Origin: Theristus sp. LFF4_11
Lineage: Eukaryota; Nematoda; Chromadorea; Monhysterida; Xyalidae
Length of the DNA stretch: 64,000 bases
Assembly: GCA_030248135.1 (NCBI GenBank)
Contig: JASANC010000723.1
Span: forward strand, 1-64,000
Reading direction: 5' to 3'
The translations under genes and the position numbers were made by a program. The notes beneath the pieces are model-generated. The model did no database searches. It was not told where the DNA came from and worked only from the letters and a program-made list of their open reading frames with translations. Positions 54,372 through 64,000 of the stretch are shown here, piece after piece (the stretch's first letter is position 1; each line of letters begins with the position of its first letter).

Positions 54372-56147
54372 ACGGAGTTGCGTTGTTGTTGTTTTCCTCG
54401 ATGCGTTTGATTTTCTCGTTCCATTTGATTTGTTATCCTGTCCTCAATTTTTATTTCCGGTCAGTTCAGCGGCTTGAACGAAAATTTTAAGGTGCGTGGT
54501 GAGTTTTCACTGTGGATATTGAGTGCAGTCTCTTGATTCGTGGAGCCTAAAGTGGGGAAAACGGGAAGTTTTTCGCGTTTTTTGAGTTTCCATTTTCCTG
54601 CAGCTGTAGGCGTCGTGAGAATTAGCTGTAATTGTGAACACTGTGATTAATATAAGCTCGACTGTATCCTGATTGGACGTTGCAAGACATACTTTGAGAG
54701 GAGGAGGTTGTGGAAACTGCACTCAAACCTGTATTTTTTGCGATTTTATTGTATAACTTTTGGATTTTTCATCAAAATTGTGCTGTTATATTTGTTTGAC
54801 AATCGGTTGTTTTTTCAAATCTTGATTTTTTACCCTTTTTGGTTAAGGCCAAAACCTTTTTTATTTCATACAATCCGTTCATAAGTTAGCAGCCATGAAA
54901 GTTTCGGGTCGAAAATCTCATGCTATGCATTGAGTTCAAAAGGCTAGACATTTGTTTACCGTTTTTAGCTTTTATTTTTGTTAGATTTTTTTAATCTTTC
55001 GCATTTCACTAATTATTTCCGTTTCCATGATGGAGAGTAAAAGTCAGTTTATTCAGTTGTTTGTCTGTCAAACAGTGATTACGGTACTGACAGTTTCAAA
55101 TGAACGCTGCATACCACTTGTTATTATTGTACACCTTTTTTGTTATCTTGTTGTTTGTTTCTGTCTTTGCAATTGTTTTTCTTGCATTTGACTTCGCTCT
55201 ACACTGGTTTTGTTATTCGTTTTTCCTTCCAACATTTCATTCGCATCTAATCGTTGTGGGTTTCTTCAAGAGTCTTATGAAATTTTACAAGCTGTTTTGA
55301 AATAATCTCTAAAGTCAGTATTGTTTTTTTTCATAAAACCGTATTGTGGATCTTTATTGACATGTGGCAGTTTTACTTTTTCGTTCGCTATTTTTCGAAA
55401 TTTCAAGTTTTCCTTTGACGAACTTTGCCGTTGTTTTATTTGTGCCTAAATTGTTTTAGTCGAATTAAATCAAGTGTCGCATTGAGTATTCCAGTGTGCC
55501 TGAATGTGCAATTTGCCTCAACTTGAGGTGTTTGTTTTCAGTTTTCCAGCTCAGTTGTTTTTTTTTTATTATAGTCTTTTCATATCTTTAGACTGTTTCA
55601 GCGCATTGTTGATACAGCTCAGTTTTGTTTAATTTGTTTTTCTAACTTGCGGATAAACATTTCTAACGAAAGTGTGCCTGTGCTTAACTCTTAATAAAGA
55701 ACGGTTTCAAAAAAATCCGTTGCCCTAATGTTGGGTTTACAGTAGAAAATCATTTTTTGTTTGCGCGCCGATTGGCTGTATTTGAATATTGGTGCACCTA
55801 TTTATTCGCTACTGTAGCGTTAACTAGACAACTCCGGAGTTAAAATAGACTTAACTTGAAGAAGCACACATTCACGTCCATGCCCTGCATTTTTTACATT
55901 ACATTTACGCCTCTTGATGGCCAAAGCAAGCCGTGTCGTGACGTCAGGGATAGACATCATAATGCGCCATGAATGGGCGTTAGGGACTGGACTGTGAAAA
56001 CAGCAGCACGTTACGCTCCGATGGGTTTGACTGAATGTTACACAGACTAAACGTTGCCTTTTTGTTCTCATCACAGCGGTTTCGTCGAATGACCATCGAA
56101 ATATTCAACTGAACGAAGTTTGTCACTGAACAAAAAAAGCAATAACG
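54372..56147. other. Intergenic: UCKL1 3' UTR side and UFD1 promoter side
   Basis: T-rich, no supported gene. AATAAA at 55693-55698 (TTAATAAAGAACGG) is the best poly(A) candidate for UCKL1, implying a 3' UTR of about 1.3 kb; closer signals were not seen. Confidence 0.45.
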
Positions 56148-59100
56148 ATGTTCCAAAACGTGCTCGAGAACATGATGGGAGGCATGGAGTACCAGCGACC
56201 GTTCAACGTGCAGCTGCGTGCGTATTCGGCACCGTTCTACCAGGGCTACTCGACCGACTCGAAGATGAACGAACTGAATTATGGCGGCAAGGTGAGGCGT
56301 ATGGGAGATGGTTGGTGTGTTTTTGTGGTTGATTGACTGTATTTTTTTTTTAAATTTGGGTGCGATGACTGATTGGCTGCACGCTTCATCATGCAGCCAA
56401 TCATTGACATGGGCGAAAAGCAGTTTTTTTTACTTGGGTTGATTTGTGGTGGGTCAGGCGAATGTGTTCGGAAAACGGATTCGACTCGTTTAGAATTGCC
56501 ACGGTCAAAGACACAGAGTGGTGATCTTCAAACTGCAGTACAGACAGACCGATCAACCCAGTTGCAGATGGCTCTGCGTTTCGTGCAGGCGAACATCACA
56601 TGCAGAAAAGGGGTGGCCTCATCAGTGATGATGTGCCCCTCTTGAATCACTTGAGTAAAAAAAACGCTATTGATTGATTGGTTGGAGAAATTGCATTGCA
56701 CTTCTCTTTTTCCAAGTTGTTGTTGTTTTTATCGCCAGATGCTGCTTCCACCCAGCTGTCTCGACTGGCTGCTCCGTTTGCACATCGACTACCCGATGTT
56801 GTTCCAGTTGACCAATCCGAATCCCGGCCACCAGCGGTCGACGCACGCCGGCGTGTTGGAGTTCTTGGCGGACGAGGGTCGCTGCTATCTGCCCGGATGG
56901 GTGAGTTTTTGGATTGGAAACAAAAAACGTCGCGTCTGTAGCACAGGTGTAGTGCTTTCGTCTACCGGTCTGTAAGTGGAAAGTTCGAACCCCGCTGCGG
57001 ACAAGACATACAATGGAGAAACTAAAGTGACCAACAACATCTAATGGTCTACTCCCTCCAGAGCCGAGGGTAAATTAGGCTCGGGGCAGTATTGCCCGTT
57101 TCCGCCGGAGTTTGGTACCTTACGGTGTCCGGAACCGGTGCGTGAACAATTAAATAAAAATGAAAGAATAAAAAAAAAACAATTTCGTTTTATGTGAGAC
57201 TCGCTTGACCAAAAATGTGCCACCATTCATGCTCGACGTGTGTGCCCCTGTACGCCGCCGCCCGTTCACACTGTATGCTCACGAACGAATCTTCAAAACA
57301 GAACACTTTGTTCAGATGATGAAGCAACTTGGCTTGGAGGAGGGCGATATCGTGCAAGTGGAGTACCGTAGTCTCCCGTTGGCGCAATACGGCAAATTCA
57401 AACCGATGACCGTAGACTTTCTCGATATAACTAATCATAAAGCCGTGTACGTTTTTGAACATCGGACGGTTGTTTTTCTTGAGCTTCATCAGTTTTTTTA
57501 ACGGCGTGCTGTTTGGCTGTATTTATGTGCTGTGGTGACCAATCAGCGCGTCGGAAAAGGTAGCCAATCAGCAACTGGACAGTTGATCAGATTCTATGGT
57601 TCTTTGTTTTCAAAGATTCAAACACCAATGAAAAGTTTTTTAGTCTCGAGGTGAAACTGCGCGATTTCGCGTGTCTCACGAAGAACGACCGAATCTCGAT
57701 TTTTCATAACGATCGAACGTATGATATTGTGGTGAAGGAGGTAACTATCCAATCATTGTTCATTTGCAGTCAATTACTAAATTGTAGGCAATCAGCTGAT
57801 TAGTTGGTGACACGTGCATGTATGCGTTCTGTGCAGGACAGACGCCACCTATCCATAGCAGTGCCTCCACCGAAGGCATGCATCACGTGATCACCAACAC
57901 ATGAGCTGATTGCCTATAATTTAGAGTTCCGACTGTATTTCTTGAATAAATACTTACTTCAGCGTACTCAAAACACTTAGGCTGACTGAAAAGATCAACC
58001 CAAAACAGCAGGGTACACACTCGCATTCTGTCGTCTTGAGTCTTTCTTAACACGACTCCACTTCAGACGACCCGAACCCCGGATCCGTCGGGTCTAACAG
58101 CAACTTTTCCAGAAAACTTGGCAACAATGTTCTTTCAACTTGCTTCACTTGTTGACAACCGTTAAAGTTGCCGTGATATTGTGTCAAACAAAAGCAAGAC
58201 CCAACATAAGTGGCACACGCGCACCTCCACTGTTTCCACCCAGAATGTTGGCATCCACTCCATCTACCGTTTTTGCGTGCTCTTTCTGCAGCTCCGCCCC
58301 GCGAACGCCGTGTCAATCATCGAGACTGACATGAACGTCGAGTTCGACGCGCCGGAGGGCTACGTGGACCCGGCCACCCGGCAACGCGACGCGGAAATGG
58401 AGGAGGTTTGTGTTGGGGGCGGAGTCGGTGCGGTGGTGTACCGCGTGGCGTGGTGTGGCTACCCGCAACACAGGGTGTAAATGCGAATATTGGTAATCGT
58501 ATCTTTCCAGAGTGCAAGCACTGTTTCTTGCGGTTTCGCCTGATGAGCGTATACCGTGGCCCCCCAGGCTCGTCAGTACGACAACGCCCGTGCTGCACAG
58601 CCCAATAAAAAATGATGACCAGCGCAGACGGATGTTATGTCTGGCTGAAACATCAGCAAAATTTGTACAGTTTGGTTGATTTCTCCATTCTCCTTATTCA
58701 GCAAGCAGGCCCGTCCAACACAATCGCACCAACGATCGTGTCTGACAAGCCGACGGACACGTTTGTGCCGTTCTCCGGTGAGGGTGTTCGCTTGGATGGA
58801 AAGGCGAAAACGACCATGCAAGCGGTCAGTGTAGTGAAGGACTGTTGTTGTTGTTTTTTTGGTTTTGTTGTTGAAGAATTTGTTTTTTGTTTGAGGACCG
58901 TGCACTTTGATTATGACACGATTATGTGGCACAGATAGAAGCACACACTTGCTGTGTTGCGTCATCGGCAGCGCGGATGTGCCTGTGTGTTTGTTTGTGT
59001 TACTGTGACTCCGTGAACTCCGTGTTACTGAACGCGTGAATTCCGGAAAGAGTTCCAAGCCAATCACGCGTTTTTAGCTCTCATTTTGTTGTTGTGATTT

Positions 59101-59823
59101 TCAACTTTTGTCCAGGCACAAAAGCCGCTGTCAGCAAAAGTGGACGCCGAACAGCCCCAGACGTTTGTCACGCCAAACAACGACTACAAACCGGGCACAC
59201 TGCACTTTATTCGGTTGGTTTGGATTTTTTGAGTATTTGTTTTTGTCTACACTGCACAAAAGAGAGCAAGTTTTACTGTCAACAAAGGCCAAAAATTCTG
59301 CGATTTTTTGCTCGGAAGAAAATTTAGTTTCAAAACGAGAAACGAACGAACGTGATTTTCAACGATCTCTTCATCCTATAGCACGTTCAGACTAAATGCC
59401 CATGAAGCTTCTTTTGCGTGCCTCTTTGACGGGATTTCAATTGTTGGCGATTAAAAGTTCACGTTCTTGGAGTTTTCTTGATAGCTCAAACAAACAAAAC
59501 AAGGAAACCAACCAATTTGTATGGTGGTTCGCTGGATTTCGGCCTGGCCAACATCATATGCAGAAAGACAAAACCATGTTGCTGAAACTGTTCTTGTAGT
59601 TTTTGCAAGCTGAACAAAAAAACCAAGGCAGCCACCCGGTTGCAGCAACTACGTCCGCCGCGACCATCTGCTCGCACAGGCGAAACAACGCGAGGAGGAG
59701 GAGAACGAACGCAAGGTGGCGCTCGCCTCGGCCAATTCGTTCAGTTCGGCGGCGCTGTTTGACAAACTGAAACATCCGGACGCGTTCAAGGGCGAGGGGA
59801 AGTCGTTGCGTGCTAAACGATGA
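56148..59823 (+). CDS. UFD1: Ubiquitin fusion degradation protein 1 (UFD1)
   Basis: Ubiquitin-binding partner of NPL4 that recruits the p97/Cdc48 ATPase to pull ubiquitylated substrates from ER membranes and chromatin. Exons 56148-56291, 56739-56900, 57316-57446, 57644-57740, 58292-58405, 58702-58824, 59116-59213 and 59646-59823 keep phase, giving 348 residues (human about 307). The N-terminal double-psi barrel is recognisable: [107 protein letters not shown] box ([11 protein letters not shown]) for p97 binding lies in the 58702 exon. The C-terminus is longer than usual: Glu/Lys-rich, helical-looking. The start is the first ATG after AACG and matches the family's N-terminus. Confidence 0.95.
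56939..57179 (+). mobile_element. tRNA-derived SINE, type A, copy 3
   Basis: Head GTCGCGTCTGTAGCACAGG, B box AGTTCGAACCCCG, body with CTCGGGGCAGTATTGCCCG and GGAACCGGTGCGTG, tail AATAAAAATGAAAGAATAAA then A9. It lies in UFD1 intron 56901-57315, 38 bases after the donor. Confidence 0.88.
57767..57935. mobile_element. CAGTCGAACTC-family MITE, in a UFD1 intron
   Basis: Pairs GTAGGCAATCAGCTGATTAG with a right half CATGAGCTGATTGCC, has CATCACGTGATCACCAAC, and ends AGAGTTCCGACTG next to TA. The left tip is diverged (CAGTCAATTACTAAATT). Confidence 0.75.
58500..58665 (+). mobile_element. Degraded relative of the 229-bp satellite unit
   Basis: Shares TTGCGGTTTCGCC, GCGTATACCG, GGCTCGTCAGT, ACAGCCC..., CAGACGGATGTTATGTCTGG and CTGAAACATCAGC in satellite order. 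Located in UFD1 intron 58406-58701. Confidence 0.65.
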
Positions 59824-60232
59824 AAGTGGTGGAGTTGATTGTGTCGAACTGGGTGATTTGTCTTTTTGGGAGCCGGTTTCATTAAACGTTAGTAGTCTGG
59901 CAGTGCTACACCACCAGTGGATAAGTTTGTTGACATGAGACAACACCTCTAAAGTTTGTCATGTCACGTTGAAGAGCAGACGTTGTTGAATCCGTTATGA
60001 ACAGGAAATAACGGTGCTGTCATTGGTGTGTGATGATCTCAATGGCGTTACTAGCGCTGATCGACAACTCACTGCGCTTTGATGAAACCAGCCCCTGGTC
60101 TTTGGTGGAATCTTTTTTTATATCGCTCAAATTTGAAGTCCGTGCAGTCGTTATTTTGAACTCGTTTTTTGCGGTGTTGCACGCACAACAATGCTACACT
60201 GTAGGTGTTTGTGGGCTCGTATGATGTAGCAC

Positions 60233-60238
60233 AATAAA
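60233..60238 (+). terminator. Candidate polyadenylation signal for UFD1
   Basis: AATAAA about 410 bases after the UFD1 stop, followed by AT/GT-rich DNA. Confidence 0.5.
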
Positions 60239-60728
60239 ACGTGCCAAAAAATAGTGTGCGGACTGCGGATTTCAGATAGGAGGATTATTCGTTTGCCTGG
60301 AGTTGATAACCAATGATTGTTGAATCACAAAAACTGTGATGGGATTTGATAAGTCAGTGGTTGATTACGCAAGTCAGAATGTTGCACTGAATTTGTTTTT
60401 CGTCTTTTTTATCTTTCATTGAGTCAACAATTTTGTGATGTGAGAGTTCAGCTTAAACAAAGCTTCAACATCTTGAACTTTCGGCTCAACACGCAGGTAC
60501 GAATTTGGTGATTGGTTCAGCTTTTTTATTCCGTGTTTTTTTGTCTCACGCACTGCTTATGCAGTTATGCTTATCACTGTTTTGCTCATTTTATTGTACT
60601 CGCATCTTGTGTTTTCGATGTGAATAAAAAATTGTCGTCGTCGTTGGTCAAGAGGTTTCAGAATAAGAAAAAAAACCGAAAACGATTTGTTTCTCATCGT
60701 ATCCGGTGCGAAAGCCACAGCAAATATA

Positions 60729-61644
60729 CAGGGTGGGCCAAAAAAAAGGTTCCATTTTCAAACTGCTGTCACTAGCTGGTGTTTTAATATTATGAGCTGA
60801 TTTTCAGCACTGATAAAACATATGATGCCATTTTACTGACAAAATTTTTTTTCCGATCTATAATTCCTAGCGCTTACTGTGGCAGATTTTCTAAAAAGCT
60901 CGAAAAATCAACAATTTGACTAAAATGAGTGCAATAAAAAGTTAGTATCAAGATGCGTGATTCAATTTTGAAACTGTTGCGAAGAGGACAAACGAGTCTT
61001 TTTGGATACCCGGGGTATTGATAGTTCAAATCATGCGCTCAGAGTGGAAAAGTCTCACACTTGAATTGCATTTGAGCTGCTCGAGCGAAATTCTGATGTT
61101 TCACAGCGGACTCGAGTCAGCAGCCATGCGACTGCGACAGAAAGAATTGTTCAGTTGACTTTTTGTTTTGTGTGATGCTCTATCTGTTAATTTGTTTCTT
61201 TTGAAAAGTTTTTCTGCGGTTTGACTAAAAACAGTGTTTCAGTTTCAGTTTTCTGCAGTTTCGTCATGGTTAAGTGGACAGCAGAACAACGGGTCTGGTA
61301 TGCAATCTGGTGGGAGCAATCTGAAAGTTTTTCTGCAGTGACTCGCCAGTTTCGCGTAAAATTCAATCCAGCCGCTGCCGGACGAGAACCTTGATCATGA
61401 TTTGGATGTCTATGAGCAATGATTCGTTGTGAAATTTTTGGTTAAAAATCCGTTTTTTTGAAAATTTGGAAATTTTTAAACATTGTGCTGTAAAACTGAA
61501 TCTACTTGACCAAACTGGATAAAAATTTTGTCAGAAAAATGGCATCACATGTTTTGTTAATACTGAAAATTTCAGCTCATAATATTGAAACACCAGCCAG
61601 TGACAGCAGTTTGAAAATGGAACCTTTTTTTTTGGCCCACCCTG
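60729..61644. mobile_element. Tc1/mariner-like DNA transposon relic with long TIRs and TA TSD
   Basis: Ends CAGGGTGGGCC... / ...GGCCCACCCTG are flanked by TA (60727-60728 and 61645-61646). Inverted similarity extends about 140 bases inward with few mismatches. The interior retains the start of a transposase-like gene on the plus strand (61266-61394) and little else, so it is an internally deleted element. Confidence 0.92.
61266..61394 (+). pseudogene. Truncated transposase N-terminus (DUF4817-like HTH)
   Basis: Frame of 42 codons, MVKWTAEQRVWYAIWWEQS..., with SFSAVTRQFRVKFNPAAAGR before a TGA. The pattern (W-T-x-EQR, aromatic run, S-x-x-AV-x-R-x-F) fits the helix-turn-helix N-terminus (DUF4817) of transposable-element proteins common in arthropods. 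The catalytic part is absent. Confidence 0.75.
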
Positions 61645-61646
61645 TA

Positions 61647-62956
61647 TTTCAAAAAAACATACACGAAGTTCGTGTTAGGTAGTGATGGTGAAGTTTACTG
61701 AATGAAATTTGGTTGAACTACAGGACGATCACAGGCGGTGAATTGCCAAAATTGGCAAAAAACGAATACCAGACCAGTTTTGGTCGCTTCGCTGTCAGTG
61801 GATTCGTGAGCGAGATTTCTACTTGTTTCCATTTGTTGGTCGACTAACATTTACAGCGGTTTCTCACATCACAACAGCACCGTGAATCAGCAAGGTAAAG
61901 CGGACAACTTTTTGTTGGATTGCTCGATTGAAACTTGGAAGAAAAGGGGGAAGAATATCTGACTGACATTCGAGCGACCAAAGTGAGAGAAGACCAGTCC
62001 CCAGCCAAAACTTGTAAACCCAGGCCAGGACACGCCTTTTTTCTATCCCACCGCCCGCAGCCGTGTCGTATGAGTGTGTATCAGCTCAGTTTATTTTTTC
62101 ATCCGCTTTTCGAAGAAAGTCAAATCACTTTCATTTTCATTATCGGCAAACTGCAAGAAAACAAACGAACACAATCATAACATTGCATATCACACGACAA
62201 GAACAAGAGGACGGAAAACTAGAATGATCATGAAACAGAAAAAAAACAGCGTTTCACGCGTCACAAGTTACTTTCATGGACACTTGAGAGATTCACCAAT
62301 GTATAAATTAAAATTTCCAAAGCAAAACGAAAAGAAAAGCATTTCTCAGCCGTATGTGAAAATTTACAAAATAAAAAAGGTTTTATGTAGCTGCACGTCA
62401 GATACAGTCGAACATTTTTTACCGGTTTTGCAAAAATCGAAGGATTGGATTTTAATTTGGGAAAGATTGGTGGTGGGACAGAACATCAGGCAACCTGTGA
62501 ATGTGAAATTTTGATTCCGATTACTGTACTTGCAAAACTCAACATGTTTGACTGTTTCAAGGTAGAATATGACTTAGAATAGTGTAGCAATGCAGCACAA
62601 GACACAAACACAACACACGGGAATACATTCGGTTAAAAAAGTCGAACATTATGCCAAAGCTGTGTTCCACAAAGTACGGTTTTTTGCGCATTGTTGGGAT
62701 TGGGACTCGTCAAAACATGACGCGATTTCTCAACGTGTCGAGACTCCATAATACTGTATGAAAACCGTGCTCCTCATGGCCGCAGACAATTTGACATAGA
62801 TGTCGACTGTAATTTCCGCAATCTATAATTTCCAGCAGCAGTTTCATGCGTATAACAAAAAAAAGTGGACGGACGGACAACAAAAGAAAATCGCAGAAAC
62901 AAAGCACAAACAAACAACAACAGAAAAACACGGAAAATCAAATGAAACATCAACGA
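61647..62956. other. Intergenic, no supported gene
   Basis: Open frames near 61935 and 62074 have no recognisable domain or splice partners. The right part should be the 3' flank of the minus-strand gene ending at 62957. Confidence 0.4.
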
Positions 62957-63684
62957 TCAGTAGTAAAGCTTGGTCTCTGTCTGCGACGACATCCCCTCCG
63001 AAGCGCGTCTGCCATTCTGCCAGATGTATTGCGCCTGCGCATAGTACCCGCTGTTCTCCTTTATCGTGTCAATGTCCTCCGTTGTGAATACCTGCGTGTG
63101 TGTTTTTGTGATGGGCAATATAATCAAGATGAAACTAAATAATGTTGCCGTAGTGGATAACATTGCGGCCTGCTGAGCAATCGCGAAAAGTCTGGACTGG
63201 GCTCGAGATGGGTGACTCGAAAAGCAGCGTCAACAACGACGTCCGCAGCCCAAAAACCAAACTACAGTCGAACTCTAATTTATAGGGAATCAGCTGATTG
63301 GTTGGTGATCACATGATGCATGGTCTCTGTGCAGGCGCGCACTGCTGCGCAGGTGGTGTTTGTCCTGCACAGAAGCATGCATCACGTGATCACCAACCAA
63401 TCAGCTGATTCCCTGTAATTCAGAGTTCGACTGTATATCGAAACACTCGAGTGCTGAAAGAAGTACATTAGTCATATTCCAAAACTGACCCTCTGCGGCA
63501 GACTATGTGTGTCGTACTGTTGTTGTTGGTGGTGTTCATCGATGGCATGACCGTTTGCGTCGACCATTGGTCGGTCAATGTCACTGGCAGTACTGGACAC
63601 GTACGCCCCGTTGCCGTACGGTAGCGGCTGCGGCGTGCTCGAGAACGACTCGCGACGCGTCTGCGTTCGTCGGTAGAGGCACAC
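62957..63684 (-). CDS. Unidentified protein, last two exons (possible membrane-protein cytoplasmic tail)
   Basis: Two exons with matching phase: 63684-63490 (65 codons) and 63091-62957 (44 codons and TGA). The first begins VCLYRRTQTRRESFSSTP, which reads like a juxtamembrane stop-transfer and serine-rich tail. It continues with GNGAYVSSTASDIDRPM and a short poly-Gln. The second has FTTEDIDTIKENSGYYAQAQ, YIWQNGRR and ends ETKLYY. Tyr- and Ser-rich composition would suit a signalling tail of a transmembrane receptor or adhesion molecule, but I do not recognise the family. Upstream exons are beyond 63684 or beyond the window. The intron carries a MITE. Confidence 0.6.
63265..63433. mobile_element. 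CAGTCGAACTC-family MITE, intact, TA-flanked
   Basis: Ends CAGTCGAACTCTAATT and its complement (with AATTCAGAGTTCGACTG) lie between TA dinucleotides. Arms carry GGGAATCAGCTGATTGGTTG and GTGATCACATGATGCATG. At 169 bp it is the cleanest copy in the window. Confidence 0.92.
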
Positions 63685-64000
63685 CTGGTTTTTATTGGTT
63701 TTTCTAGGTTTTTTTCATTTTTTTAACTTGAGTTTTTGATGCAAATGCACAGTTCTCCGCGTTGGGCTGCGTGATCTTGGAAGTGATCAGTGATTCGACT
63801 TGCAGTATCTGTATTTTTCACTGTTTTGTCGATTTGAATAAAAAATGAAAATGCCATCTGTGTTCCGGATTTCTTTTGCGAACAAGTACCAAACACAAGT
63901 TTGGTTGTCATCAAGAAGGACTTTCGACCAGGAAACTAACGACCCCAGCGACTTTCCACAATGCAACGCGTTTGAATTCAAAAAAATTCAAACGGACACA

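Overview
This is eukaryotic, almost certainly invertebrate metazoan, nuclear DNA. Short GC-rich exons are interrupted by T-rich introns with GT donors (often GTGAGT, GTTGGT or GTAAGT) and strong TTTCAG acceptors. There is no operon structure, no ribosome-binding sites and no rRNA. The TTTCAG-type acceptors recall nematodes, but I cannot name the organism. Gene models below were made by hand, joining exons by homology, splice sites and codon phase.

Layout, left to right. Positions 241-1390 hold the 3' half of a nucleotide-sugar transporter (SLC35A type), followed by a complete tandem paralogue at 3251-6047. Positions 6048-14780 have no gene I can support and are packed with mobile DNA: an inverted-repeat MITE, a hAT-like element carrying a tRNA-derived SINE and a 12-bp minisatellite, a 685-bp foldback element, and degenerate repeats. 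Positions 14781-28060 (minus strand) encode a Senataxin/Sen1-type SF1 helicase in more than 20 exons. A divergent intergenic region follows. A plus-strand gene of about 25 exons (30734-45645) encodes a protein of roughly 1,230-1,250 residues with a helix-turn-helix-like segment, a Cys/aromatic segment and two equally spaced SWIM zinc fingers. I could not assign it to a described family, and it is the best candidate for something new. One of its introns carries about 8.4 nearly identical copies of a 229-bp repeat. Next come UCKL1 (uridine-cytidine kinase-like, 47348-54371, with an alternative first exon) and UFD1 (56148-59823). A DUF4817-type DNA transposon relic lies at 60729-61644. The last two exons of an unidentified minus-strand gene are at 62957-63684.

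The genes do not form a pathway; they are ordinary neighbours (Golgi sugar transport, RNA/DNA helicase, pyrimidine salvage, p97-dependent ubiquitin segregation). What unites the window is dense non-autonomous mobile DNA in introns and intergenic DNA. One MITE family, with CAGTCGAACTC ends, TA flanks and the core AATCAGCTGATTGG, recurs at about a dozen sites. Three different tRNA-derived SINE types are present. Three hAT-like elements have 8-bp target duplications, two of them perfect. The element that gave rise to the satellite is also found as dispersed single copies.
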